A DNA stretch of 64,000 bases from Macrophomina tecta (taxonomy: Eukaryota > Ascomycota > Dothideomycetes > Botryosphaeriales > Botryosphaeriaceae). Below are positions 1-10,800 of this stretch, piece by piece. The notes below the pieces were generated by a model that saw nothing but the letters and a program-made list of their open reading frames with translations, ran no database searches and was not told where the DNA came from. Both the position numbers and the translations under genes were made by a program. The stretch spans positions 1-64,000 of the forward strand of contig JAKSGN010000019.1 of the NCBI GenBank assembly GCA_024180945.1, in the 5' to 3' direction. The stretch's first letter is position 1; every line of letters begins with the position of its first letter.

Positions 1-145
1 GCCGTTACCCTAGTTCTCTCGTTCCCTCACACCTAATATCCCTTTATACATAAAATAAAGCTAAAGTTAAAACAAAGAAATAATGATAATAAATATCAGC
101 TTTAACGTTATGCAATAAAAAGTCATACAAAACATACACAACGCG

Positions 146-229
146 TAGAGACAGTAGGAATCGAACCTACAATATAAAGATATTATAAACAGTTAGATCT
201 CTCCTAATATTCTCCCAACAAATATCTCC
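146..229 (-). tRNA. tRNA-like element, identity unresolved
   Basis: An 84-nt element on the minus strand has a full 7-bp acceptor stem (GGAGATA with TGTCTCT, two G-T pairs) and a 5-bp T-arm GTAGG-TTCGATT-CCTAC. Its length would fit a long-variable-arm tRNA (Leu, Ser or Tyr). I could not find a convincing D-arm, nor an anticodon loop with T at position 33. It is therefore either an unusual tRNA or a decayed one. A covariance-model scan would decide. Confidence 0.45.
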
Positions 230-267
230 TTTTAATAATTAAATATAAATAAAAATATAAAAAAAAA

Positions 268-306
268 GGGGGCGTGGGTTCCACAGGGGGCGGAGCCCCC
301 TAGAAC
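268..306. repeat. GC cluster
   Basis: Short G/C-rich palindromic block in AT-rich sequence, of the dispersed GC-cluster type seen throughout the window. It lies in the out-of-frame 3' extension of the orphan ORF that starts at 956. Confidence 0.6.
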
Positions 307-563
307 CTATATAATAATATAAATTATTATTAAATAATATAGCATAACAACAACTCATAATATCAAATGATTTAGAATAAGAACCTCTACCTTTATTTAC
401 ATTATAAAAAGTCGTAACATTTTTTCAAGATCTACCATATTCCCCCATTAAGATTATTTCAGTAGTTTTATTTAAGAGATCATTATCTCCAATATTGAAA
501 TTTGTTACTTTTTTTGAAATTTCATTTAATTCAATTAATTTATATTGTTTTTGCTTATTTAAC

Positions 564-956
564 TTAGATTTTAAAAGAACATTTTTTTAATTTAAATATA
601 TACGAATTATTATAGAAACTTTTACTACATTCTTTTTTATCTGCCTCTAAAGAATTAAAAATCTTATCTACATTTTCAATAATATTATTATGATTTTTAC
701 CTAATTTACCTTTTTTAATTATTATATCTTGTAAATTTTTAATTAAATATATTTTAACCTTATTATTAACGGGTAAGCTATCTAAAATATAATCACAATG
801 TTTTATTTCTGCTCGAATAATATCATTATAAATAATAGGTGCTTCCCCGAAGGGGGAGACACCCACGCCCCCAGGGGGGCTAGGTGCTAAATTTTTATCT
901 TTTGGGATATTTTTTAAAGAGGATTCCAATAAATTAGTAGGGTAGCGAGATGACAT
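564..956 (-). CDS. orphan ORF, probably frameshifted
   Basis: A 130-aa frame starts at ATG 956 with MSSRYPTNLL and is not recognised. A GC cluster (841..885) is read in frame as a Pro/Gly-rich stretch near residues 25-38. The remainder is Lys/Asn/Ile-rich. Next to an A-run near 583-590 another frame opens and continues to about 309 with protein-like sequence (for example MGEYGRSW and SFDIMSCCYA). A one-base frameshift may thus have split a longer protein. The 37-bp cox1 leader motif lies 86 bp upstream (1042..1078), so this ORF may use a copied cox1 leader. Function unknown. Confidence 0.4.
   Translation of the reverse strand: MSSRYPTNLLESSLKNIPKDKNLAPSPPGGVGVSPFGEAPIIYNDIIRAEIKHCDYILDSLPVNNKVKIYLIKNLQDIIIKKGKLGKNHNNIIENVDKIFNSLEADKKECSKSFYNNSYIFKLKKCSFKI
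841..885. repeat. GC cluster inside an orphan ORF
   Basis: Palindromic GC-rich block within the ORF at 564..956. It is read through in frame and adds Pro/Gly residues. Confidence 0.6.
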
Positions 957-1041
957 GATACAAAATTACACGACGCGTTATGTCCTAATACCTAGGGGTG
1001 CCGAAGCTGTACGCCGGATTATTAAAGAAAGAAGTAATTTT

Positions 1042-1078
1042 ATTAATTTGAATACTTTGTATTCGCTCACAACTATAA
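1042..1078 (-). promoter_or_regulatory. copy of the cox1 leader element
   Basis: A 37-bp element is identical at 1042..1078, 16867..16903 and 55391..55427. On the minus strand it starts TTATAGTTGTGAGCGAATAC and contains the palindrome GAATAC-aaa-GTATTC. In all three places it lies upstream of an ORF on the minus strand: an orphan ORF, a cox1 5' fragment and cox1 itself. A promoter, RNA-processing or translation-initiation role is inferred. Confidence 0.5.
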
Positions 1079-1530
1079 TAGGATTTTATTAATCGACCCT
1101 AAAATTAAGTATTTTTTTCCGATCTTTATATTATATAAGAAAACGTATAAACTTCTATATATATTTTTTCATCGCGTAGCAATTCCTTTCTATTTCTCTC
1201 TCTATCTATTACAAATTACATATTTAACTTTAACAATTTTTGTACATATATAAAGTGTGAAGTAAATATATTTGAAAACCTTTAACTCTTCGATTATTTC
1301 TAGCTTCGATATCGATATCATAAATATGTCATGTTTATTACAACACAAAAATAAGGTCAATAATCAGTTATAGAATAATGACAGATTTGAATAATTAGAT
1401 ATAATCCCCTTATCCACTACCCTCATTTAAAGCGTTAATTTTTCTCTTCTCTTGTTTACTTAGCGATACTCAACTAACGGTTTAAACTACTCCTTAATCT
1501 AATTACACAATCACCTTCGTTTCGCGAATC
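1079..1530. other. non-coding spacer
   Basis: AT-rich spacer between the cox1-leader copy and the plus-strand ORF. I see no ORF, RNA fold or repeat that I can support. Confidence 0.5.
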
Positions 1531-1776
1531 ATGATTTATTTTGCAGCCACACAGAGGCCAAATCTAACATTGCTGACTTTTATCAACTCACAAATGTCAG
1601 GGAGGAACATCCAGGATTTCTGATTACATATAGGAACTATTCCAGGATTTCCTATATCACCATCACCCTCCGTTACTCTTTATTCCAACGGGTATTATTA
1701 CGAACAATATCTATCGTTAAAACAGGGAGGATTACCAGGCCTTTCTCCGGAGTCTATCACTGATATATTCTTCTAA
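1531..1776 (+). CDS. unassigned 81-aa ORF, the only plus-strand candidate
   Basis: Reading TGA as Trp, an 81-aa frame runs from ATG 1531 to TAA 1774-1776. The frame is already open from 1498. It is not recognised. It looks more protein-like and more GC-rich than the surrounding spacer, with segments such as QMSGRNIQDF, PSPSVTLYSN and KQGGLPGLSPES. Everything else in the window is encoded on the other strand, so this may be a remnant of acquired DNA. It could also be a chance frame. Confidence 0.35.
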
Positions 1777-2600
1777 ATAGTTTTTATTTCAATTATAATG
1801 TCTAATATCAACATTGTTTATATTAAGTTTAGGTTTAAATTTAACTATTAATGATTGTCCTAATATTCTTATTACACAAACAAAACAATAAAAATTAATA
1901 GGATCTAAAGTAAATAAGAATAAATCAAAGGTAATTAATAGTAATTCAAAAGAATTATTAAATAAGGGTAAATATTTGAAGTTGTATTAGAATACAAAAT
2001 ATGATTTAATTAGGTGTCGGGGGCACCCCCAAAAAATCTTATAGGTTGAGTGTACCTACAAGCTACAGATTTAGACCTTTCATCTCTTATCTGCCCAGTT
2101 ACTCGGGGTGGGGTGGTTTCCACTCGGAGCCTGATGGGAGCCTCAGTTCCTATCTAATATATAAATTAATATATTAGATATTTATACTTACACTTAACAT
2201 TTCGCTCTAATTAAATTTGTAATACTTTGTAAAGTTACTAAAATAAAGGATAGGTCATTCGCGCAGAGCCGCACCACTTTTTATTCACGGTAGGAGATTA
2301 TCTTTCAATAATCTCAGATTTGGGGAGACCGTAGGGGTCGAACTACTTAGTAAAGACTTTTTCTTTACAACTATCCACTAGAATCTCATTTTTTATATGT
2401 TTTTTCTTCTTTTAAGAAAAGAATCTTTCTTTATATAAAATAAAAGAGAAAAAGAAATATACCTTTAAAGGTATAAATAAAAGTCTCCTTCACGATATCC
2501 CCCCAAGAGGAGTATAAATACTCGTAAGGTAAATAGATAATCTAACGTAATAAGTTCTAGCTAAATGTTCTAGCTAAATGTATGATAAAATATTCCTCTC
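1777..2600. other. spacer with an unexplained GC-richer island
   Basis: Mostly AT-rich, with a distinctive GC-richer island at about 2040-2160. That island is open in one plus frame for about 46 codons but has no start. A possible tRNA T-arm-like segment lies at about 2325-2390, but I could not complete a cloverleaf. No supported gene. Confidence 0.4.
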
Positions 2601-2665
2601 CTCTAGCCCCTTCGGGGCTGGTTCCCAGCACCGAGTGGGTGAGGCCACACGAAGTGGGGACTAGA
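2601..2665. repeat. GC cluster
   Basis: About 65 bp of nested G/C palindromes bounded by CTAG at the left and ACTAG at the right, a boundary seen in many clusters of this window. It lies in a spacer. Confidence 0.65.
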
Positions 2666-2803
2666 TGTATTTATACGACAATAAGAGAGAGGGAAGGAGA
2701 CGTAAAAGAGTACACATAACCCCCTCCCCAAGGTTGTGAGATAACTTATTATGCTTTTTTTATATGTTTAATATTTAATAAAGCATAAAGATTAATCATC
2801 TTC

Positions 2804-3712
2804 TTATTCTTGGGGGTCTACATTAAGATTACTATCTCTTAAGGCATTAATAAATACATTAGTAATTAGTACCTTAGGTCAGTTATTCTGATGTATAGAG
2901 CTATAATTCAATCCATATCCCCCTGCGGTATCAGTTAACTGCCTAAAAGCTTCTGATTCAGGATTTCTTAGTATGAAATCAACCAATATTTGTCTAGTCC
3001 TTAAGTTTACACATTTAGTATCATCATCAGTAATCCCAATACTTATTAGAGAAGGATACCTAGTCCTTCTTCCCGGATGATCAGCAATATGCTGTGATCT
3101 TTTATATTCTAACCAAGCAGCTGTATCTCCAAGAGATTCAGGAAAAGATGTACTAGGATCATAAGGAGGATTAGTAGAAGGAGGATTTTGAGAAGAAGAC
3201 CCTGCTGGTGGCTGAGCTGAAGAAGAAGAAGCACTACTTGGATTTAAAACCGATGCAATAGACATCGGATCACCCTGCGCTTGCGAAGTAGATCCTGCTT
3301 GTGACTGTGAAGAAGATGTACCCTCCATTTTACTAATAGGTGACACTAAACTTTTACCACCTTTATCTCCGGATGTATTATCTTTAGGAGATAAACCATC
3401 TTCCTGGGGACCCATCTTAAATTTATTATCATTTATAAAATTAGATAATAAATTTTTAATACCTAAAATTAAATCTGAGAATTTAATATTTAATTTAGAT
3501 ATATCTAAATCAATATTTGAAAAAGACTCATTAATAAACACTGTAATAGTAGACATATATAAATAATAAAAAATAGATACCATCTCAGTATAATCTTTAA
3601 AAACATTAATACCAAAAAAATCATTTATAAATCATCTAGATACAAAACCTATAATGAAAATAGTGATAATTTTTAATATATTTTTACATAATACTTTCTT
3701 TAAATTTTTCAT
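2804..3712 (-). CDS. orphan membrane-linker ORF (family member A)
   Basis: A 302-aa frame from ATG 3712 to TAA 2804, with two TGA-Trp codons. Residues 1-90 are hydrophobic and Lys/Ile/Phe-rich, with a probable membrane segment near KIITIFIIGF. Residues about 98-195 are Ser/Pro/Gln/Gly-rich and probably disordered. The C-terminal ~100 residues look folded and end with NPESEAF...ALRDSNLNVDPQE. The C-terminal motif is shared with the ORF at 11639..12447. It starts 31 bp after an atp6 3'-end fragment. Function unknown; not an endonuclease by any motif I can see. Confidence 0.6.
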
Positions 3713-3743
3713 AGATTTTATATAATTGTTTATATTCTTAATC

Positions 3744-3857
3744 TTAATGTAACTCTAAAGCATCTTTAATGTAAGAACAAGTTAAAACTTCCCCGGGGGA
3801 ACCCCGGGGAGATTCCATACCCCCTTCGGGAGTTAGAACTACAAAAACTTGAGCTTC
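3744..3857 (-). pseudogene. atp6: atp6 3'-end fragment interrupted by a GC cluster
   Basis: It encodes the last ~22 residues of ATP synthase subunit 6 (AQVFVV ... CSYIKDALELH and stop). A GC cluster in the middle is read in frame. The flanks GTTCTAACT and GTTTTAACT look like a 9-bp duplication around the insert. The intact equivalents are at 5657..5724 and at the end of the functional gene (7835). It cannot be a working gene alone. Confidence 0.75.
3787..3832. repeat. GC cluster with flanking duplication
   Basis: Inserted in the atp6 3' fragment. The same site is empty in the copies at about 5690 and 7865, and a 9-bp near-duplicate flanks the cluster. This is the clearest filled-site versus empty-site comparison in the window. 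Confidence 0.75.
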
Positions 3858-3929
3858 ACCTTATACTATAATTACGTAATCATATATTTTTTATATGTAT
3901 CTTCTTGTAATTTTTAATGAATAGTTCAC

Positions 3930-5132
3930 TTAAATATTACTTTCTATATTAGATATTTTGGGCGAGTATCTATTTTTATTCATAGAAGAAATACAATAAT
4001 CTAATTGTTTAATATGCTCTTCAGTAAGATTTTTTAAACCTTTACCTTTGTTAGCATATAATATAGAAACTGCTATACTAAATAAATCAAAATCTTTAGC
4101 TTTTTCTGTATTAATAAGATACTTAGTAAAGAAAGGAACAATTATCGTGTACAATTCCAATTTATTACGTACCGATATATAACGCATACCATTGTTACCT
4201 TTTTTAATACTACCACATCCAAGAGTTTTTATTATTCTATTTAATAAACCCTCATCTCTTTGGTTTTGAGCTATAGAAAAGGTTACATCATAGTTAGGTC
4301 ATTTAGCATTAACGGAAGGTCTAGAAATAAAAAATGAACCATCTGCTGCAACAAATCCTGATATATATTCAGGAACTAATGTAGTTGATTTTTCTATAAA
4401 AATCCCTTCTGTATTAAACGGAATAATATTTGAAAACAAATCAGACTGAAAAATAGATGCGGCTAACCCTTTTTTAAAAGCAGCTTTATAAGATAACAAT
4501 TTACTATAACCTTCTATAGTAAGATGCTCTCTTTTATTAATAATATCAGCAGCAGCTTTAAATAAATAAAAATATATAAATTTAGTAGATTGTAAAGGAT
4601 AGGTAGAGAAATGAGGGATAATCACATCTCTAATATCTGAAAAATGCTCTACTCTATAAGCTATATAATGTTTACTATAAGTTAGACGCCCTACATTATT
4701 AAAGAATGCTTTTAAATTATGTAATATAGCCTCATCACTAGGATGTACTGAAATTTGATATATAAGTTTAACAGTATAACCTGTTTTAGTTGTTTTAGCT
4801 TTAATAGTATTTATTAAAAAACAACCCTCTCCATCAGTATATCCTGTTACCCATCAAGGGTGTAATTTTTTCTTACTGCGCATAGATATAGTCTGTGCTG
4901 TAGAAGAATATTGTCTTGCACCTAATTTAGTTAAAAATGGGAAACTAAAATATTGCAAGTCATTTAAAACCTTTAATTCATAAAGGCAGCCACTATTCAA
5001 TTTATTATAATAAACTGATAAAAATATAATAAAAAATGTACATACTATTACTATAAATTGGTTTTTAGATCTAAACATTAAAAATAATGAAAAGATTAAA
5101 AATAAACTTATTAAAAAAGATAAAAATAACAT
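3930..5132 (-). CDS. LAGLIDADG endonuclease with membrane-like N-terminus
   Basis: A 400-aa frame with three TGA-Trp codons. The first ~50 residues are strongly hydrophobic, ending near LSVYYNKL. Two LAGLIDADG motifs follow: VTGYTDGEGCF at about residue 95 and ISGFVAADGSF at about 255. Each is followed by the usual SxHxxD/QNQRDEG and GCGS/NVGR blocks. It sits between two atp6 3'-end fragments rather than inside a recognisable intron, so it is probably part of a mobile module that carried such a fragment. Activity cannot be judged. Confidence 0.75.
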
Positions 5133-5656
5133 ATTATTTGTTTAAATTGTTATAGTTAATGCCCACTAAACTACTTACAGATCATTAAATATTACCTTTA
5201 TAGTTTTAATTATTAATAAATATGATGAGGATAAAAGCATTAAATTAACTAATATTATTGTTAATAACATACATCTAATAAAGGGAAAGAGGGGAGATAG
5301 AATTAGGGTTAAATACAGCTATATATAATTTTTTAATTAAATTAAATTAATATAAAATTAAGGTATGATTAAATCAATAATATCGGAAAAATTAACCTAA
5401 ATGGATCATATTTATAAAAAGTAAGTAGTTTTTAGTAACACCACACATATCCGTATGGTAATTTAACTAATAATTAAAACAAAGAATAATATAATGGTAA
5501 CCCTTTGCGATCACCATTACTATAATAAATTACAAATAGATATTTACAAAAAATTGCATTTAATTTAATTTATTATATTTAATTTAAATTAGTGTATATA
5601 AAACTTTGTAATATAGGCTAATATATTTATTTTTTACATATTTATTTTTTATTTAA
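5133..5656. other. non-coding spacer
   Basis: AT-rich spacer upstream of the LAGLIDADG ORF and downstream of an atp6 3' fragment. No ORF or fold I can support. Confidence 0.5.
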
Positions 5657-6212
5657 TTAATGTAACTCTAAAGCGTCTTTAATGTAAGAACAAGTTAAAA
5701 CTACGAAAACTTGAGCTTGTATAACAAAACTTAGTTATCTTAAGTGGGCTTGCCCCACAGGTGTTTTTTAAGTATTCTGTATACTTACCTACTATTTAAC
5801 ATAGAGGACCCTTTACACCAATCAGCCATTTTTATGTCCGATTCTAAGTTCCGACTGTACATTCGCGAGCATTTCAGCTCTACGTAGGTGAACCAGTCTG
5901 TAGCGATGTTCCTAAGCCACCGACGATCTTCAACCAGGGTGTCGTTAACCGTTTTCACCATGTCCGGTCGTTATTTATAATGTAAATAATAATATCACGT
6001 GTTCCGCTTGGACGTTGTCACGATTAATAACGACTAGGTGGGACTCTCACCCACAGCACCTATACAGAAAACAATGCTATTGCTAATTCAAGACCTGAGA
6101 ATGCAATAATAAATGCTAAGGGTAATAGAGCTAAGAAGAAGAATAATATACCAGAAGTCATTATATTGTAAGTGAATCCACTAAGTATATTTAGTAACAT
6201 ATGTCCTGATAT
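5657..6212 (-). pseudogene. atp6: atp6 3' half duplicate with its own group I intron
   Basis: Two exon pieces, 6074..6212 and 5657..5724, together encode the last ~68 residues of subunit 6. They run from SGHMLLNILSGF to CSYIKDALELH and stop. They differ from the functional copy at several codons (MTSGI, LFFFLA). The intron at 5725..6073 is absent from the functional gene. Splicing after GCAT restores an in-frame AF-IQAQ junction. There is no start, so it is a remnant or an alternative 3' end left by insertion of the GIY-YIG ORF at 6244..7596. Confidence 0.75.
5725..6073 (-). other. small ORF-less group I intron in the atp6 duplicate
   Basis: 349 bp. It carries the core type that recurs in this window: on the plus strand, GACTGTACATT, then AACCAGTCTGTAGCGAT, CCGACG and ACCGTTTTCAC. 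The same core is in the nad5 intron at 21644..21984 and in introns of cox1, cox2 and cob. The upstream exon ends in T and the intron ends in G. Confidence 0.7.
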
Positions 6213-6243
6213 TCATATTACGTATAATATAAACTAAAAAGCA

Positions 6244-7596
6244 TTAAACCAACTTAAATATATATTTACCTTTAAAAGGTTTAGTACGTGCATCCTTTAA
6301 ATATAAAGATATACTAGCTTGACGAATACCTAAAGTTCTAGCTGCTAAAGAAACAGAAGGATAAATAGTAGTAACATTTGTTTCCACATCTGTAACCTCT
6401 AAAGATTTAGAGGTTTTTTGAATAGAAACATTAAGATTATTATATATCTCTCCGATAAATTTAAAAATATACTTACCAAACACAGGTTTTTCCTGGTTTA
6501 AATATATGTAATTTTCAATGTATCTTTTATCTATACTTAGAGCTCTAGATGCAGCTCTAATAGCATGATACACAGTTTTAGTACCAGTGGTTACATCTGT
6601 TACTTCTACTTTTTTTCCAGAAGTTTGACTAAGAGATAGACGAGCCAAATTTTCAAGGGATCTGTCAAGAGCAGCTAATTTCATTTTTTCTCTAGCTGCC
6701 TCGGAATGATATCAACCTTTACCTTTAGAAGGGTTACCAGGATTTTCTAAAATATTATATTCAGGAGAATATAGATTAAAATAATGTTTTTCCCAAAACA
6801 TAAGCTTATCCGAATCACATACCACTAATATTTCTAAGCTAAAATTAGAGAACCCATACTTTAATAATGCTGCACAAATTGGCATACTTAAAACTCTCAA
6901 TAATCTATTGGTGTTAAAATATTCTAATAATCTACGTCTTAAGTTAACAGAACTCCCTATGTATTTTTTACCATTTAAATTATTAGTTCACATATAAACA
7001 CCAGACATATTTTTGCTAACTTTAAGTATTTCTAATTTATCAGTGTCAGCATTAGAAAAAAATAAATTCCCTTTTTTATTATCCTCCGTGGAAGTAACGG
7101 AGCTTTTAGAAAAGTATCTTCTAAAAGAAACAGAATTTAATAAAACTTGTCTTTTCTTTACATTTATTAGACCAGCTGCTTTTCTAGGCATAGTATTTTG
7201 TCTTGTTACTTGATTCAAACATTGGTTATTAGACATAACTGTAATATAAATATAAAAAGTTAAAACAATAGTGAAACTAACTAGGAATGTTAATATGAAA
7301 TGACTTGTTGAAGCAAAACTGTGAGGCGAAATGCCTATTAAATTATTTACCAAGATGAAAACAAATATTGCGTATATAAATAAAAAGTATTTATGTCTTT
7401 CTTTAACATCTATTTTGCTGATCATTCCTTTATTACTTTTAGTAATAAAGGAAAAAACTAGAGATTTACTATTAAATAAAGCTCCTTTATAATCAATTAA
7501 TAATGTATTAATAATGAAAGCAACTCTTACACCTATTATAAGATATAATCCTATATTTGTTATTAAAATTTGATCTAAAAAACTTGTTGTATACAT
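6244..7596 (-). CDS. atp6 5'-end fused in frame to GIY-YIG endonuclease
   Basis: 450 aa with two TGA-Trp codons. Residues 1 to about 110 are a divergent copy of the atp6 N-terminus (start MYTTSFLDQ, then ITNIGLYLIIG, FVFILVNNLIG, SFASTSHFILTF). The GIY-YIG domain follows at about residue 200 (SGVYMWTNNLNGKKYIGSSV). The C-terminus carries two NUMOD-like repeats (EVTDVTTGTKTVY and EVTDVETNVTTIY). The leader resembles that of the real atp6. An inserted stretch encoding SFITKSNKG contains the hairpin repeat also found in nad4L. It is followed 31 bp later by an atp6 3' fragment. Confidence 0.8.
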
Positions 7597-7613
7597 AGAA
7601 GAGAAAAATATAT

Positions 7614-7635
7614 AAATATTATTTAAAATACACTA
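7614..7635 (-). promoter_or_regulatory. atp6-type leader motif, copy 1
   Basis: A 22-bp AT-rich block just upstream of the start at 7596. It is the same as at 11249..11270 (real atp6) and 15774..15795. On the minus strand it begins TAGTGTATTTTAAATAATAT. A promoter or leader role is inferred from position only. Confidence 0.45.
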
Positions 7636-7834
7636 TTAAACGTAAAACATAAGATAATAAAACCTATCTTTTTTACGTAAGGAGACCAGTATCATTGATA
7701 CATATGACCTCCTTTAGAGAAAATAAATTACAAAATAATATTTAACGTAAATAGTGATTATTTTTTTATGAATAATTACTCATTATTTATAAATGGTTTA
7801 TATTAATTTTTTATATGTATTTGTTTAATAAAAA

Positions 7835-10800
7835 CTAATGTAATTCTAAAGCGTCTTTAATGTAAGAACATGTTAATACAACAAACACCTGAGCCTGGAT
7901 TAGCGCTATAGCTAATTCTAAACCTGAAAAGGCAATAATAAATGCTAATGGTAATAATGCAAAGAAAAAGAAAACAACACCAGAACACATAATATTATAT
8001 GTAAATCCACTAAGGATATTTAATAACATATGTCCTGAAAGTATGTTCGCTGCTAATCTTAACCCAAGAGAAACATTACGTGCAAGATAAGAGATAAACT
8101 CTATCAATACTAGTAATGGTAATAAAGCTAATGGACATCCTGCGGGCACGAAAAGTGAGAAGAATTTAAGTCCGTGTTTATTGAAACCCAATATAGTAGC
8201 ACCTAAAACAATAGTGAAACTAAGTGAGAATGTTAATATGAAATGGCTTGTTGAAGCAAAACTGTAAGGTCTTTTAATATATTATATTTCAATAATACTA
8301 ATATTAAGATGGACTATATATTAATTAATCGCTCATTTGTTTATCATTTAAAAATGAATGATCAATTTTTCACATGTAGTCTCTGAGGAATCCGCTAAGT
8401 ATAAATGTAATATCATACCCTTGGTTTCCTGCTGATTATTCATTGTTACATCTTTAGAATTTTCACGTCCTTTATAAGAATCGTATCTAAAGCATTAGAA
8501 ATTTCCAGCATATAGTGAAATTTTATATGTTATTTTTTTTTATGTTTATATAAATACAATCTGTATATTTAATTAATGTAATTAAATATCTAAAGTATTG
8601 TTCTACTCTGTTGTAGGATCTCGCCCCTTCGGGGCGTGGATCCGTAGTCCCTCCCCGGAGGGGAGGGACTCGGATCTAATATTGAATGATTTCTTTTATT
8701 ATTCATATTACTTTTAATTAATTTAATCTTTTCTAATCCCTCTTTTGTTAAATGATCCTTAGATCTTATTAACTCGGCTACTTTCACAAAATCCAAGAAA
8801 TCTTGTTGTTTAGAACCTAGTAAGGGATATTTATTAAATAAAGGAATAATTTTTTCAGATACATCTTGGAAAGTAGAGGTAATAAAATATACTTCGTTAC
8901 GTCCTGTAACAGAATAGAATCTACCACAACCTAAAGAATTAACAAAGCTTTCTAATAGTACTCTATCACGAGAGTGTTGAGTTAAAAAGAATCTTAAACT
9001 TACACTTGTCGGTTTGTCTTTATACTCTTGAACAGCTACTAGGAAACAACCCTCTGCTTCCACAAATCCTCTTAACCAATTTAAATCTTTTATTTCTGTA
9101 AATTTAACTAAAGGTCTAATTACAGGAATAACATTAGGAAAGGACTCTTTAAACTGTTCAGATAAACCTAAATTTAGTGAAGCTTTTATACTTACTATTT
9201 TTAGTAAACCCTCTTTTGTTAAATGTACTTTTTCTTGTACTAATTTAACAGCTTGTTTAAACAAAATATAATCAGCAAGTTTTTGAGTAATTAAAGGATA
9301 TTTATCAAAATGGTTTATAATTACACTTAAATTCTTTAACCCAGTAACACGGAACTCAATGGAGTCTTTACCGTGTTTGTATATTTTTCCTACCCCAAAG
9401 TATCTTTTAATTGATTCCAATAATGCTCTGTCTTTATTATGTAAAGAAATTTTAAAGACAGGTTTAACTTGTCATCCGTTTAGCATTCTACTATCTTTAA
9501 AAATAGAAACAGTAAAACATGCCTCACCATCTGAAAATCCTGTTATATAGTAAGGACCACCAATACTGGTGGTATTACCCTTATTAGAAGAATAATATCC
9601 AACCTTTTTATCGAAACTTGGATTCTTTTTAGAAAGAACAGAAAACAAATAAAAGTAACAGAGTATATACATATAAATATTATAAATAATAACAAATAGG
9701 CACCTTTTGTATTTCGAATCGCTAGTTTTATATATGAATTTTTCGATTAAATAATTTAATTCTAAACAATTACAGGTATCTTTTCATCTAAATTGTTCAA
9801 TTGTAGGGAATCAGAATCCGTTATAGATCTTCTCTGATTCATTTTATTTTTAATATCCATAATTATGGATAATCCTTCTTTAGTTAGATGGTCTTTAGAT
9901 TTTATTAAATCAGCCACTTTCACAAAATCTAAGAAATCTTTTTGTTTAAAACCTAGTAAAGGATATTCTTGGAATAAAGGAATAATAATATTAGATATCT
10001 CAGAGAAAGTAGAAACAATGAAATTAACTTCCTTACGAGTAGATGCGGAAGAGCATCTTCCGCAGCCTAAAAATTCAATTAGATTTTCCATTAAGACTTT
10101 ATCACGAGAATGCTGAGTCAATGTAAATCTTAAACTCACTCAGGTATTACCTTTAAGTTTTTGAACAATAACATGGAAACTTCCTTCTGCCTCTACAAAC
10201 CCTCTTAACCAATTCATATCTTTTATTTCTAAAGATAAAACCTTAGATTTTATGGCAGGGATAACACTAGGGAATTCTGATTTAAGTTTACCAGAGAGAC
10301 CTTTGTTAAGTGAAGCTTTTAGGCTGATCAACTTTAACAATCCTTCTTGGGTTAAATGTTCTCTTAAACCTATCAATTTAACAGCTTCTTTAAATAAAAC
10401 AAAATCAGTAAATTTTTGAGTAATTAAAGGATAATTATCTAAGTGTTTTATTAATACATTTAAATTCTTTAAACCATTTACTCGTAACTCTAAAGAATTT
10501 TTACCATGTTTATAAATACTACCTACACCCAGTGATTTTTGAATGAACTCTAATAGAGCTCTATCTTTAACATGTAAAGATATTTTAAAGACAGGTATAA
10601 TATGTCAACCTACAGCCAATTCACTGTTTTTATAAATAGAAAGATTAAAACATCCTTCACCGTCTATAAATCCAGTAAGATAATAAGGATTCATAATATT
10701 AGCTGAGCTACCTATACTTAAATCTTTGGGTTTAAGGTTCCCTTGGGAACTAGTAGAATATTTATTATATTTTTTTCTTTTACTAATGTAATTAAAAGAA

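Noticed and set aside
2040..2160. GC-richer island considered as rRNA or RNase P RNA
   Set aside because: None of the conserved blocks I know for those RNAs could be found. Left unassigned.
2320..2395. tRNA-like segment (TTCGACC loop with GTAG/CTAC)
   Set aside because: No D-arm, only a 4-bp T-stem, and an anticodon loop without T33. Not enough to call a tRNA.
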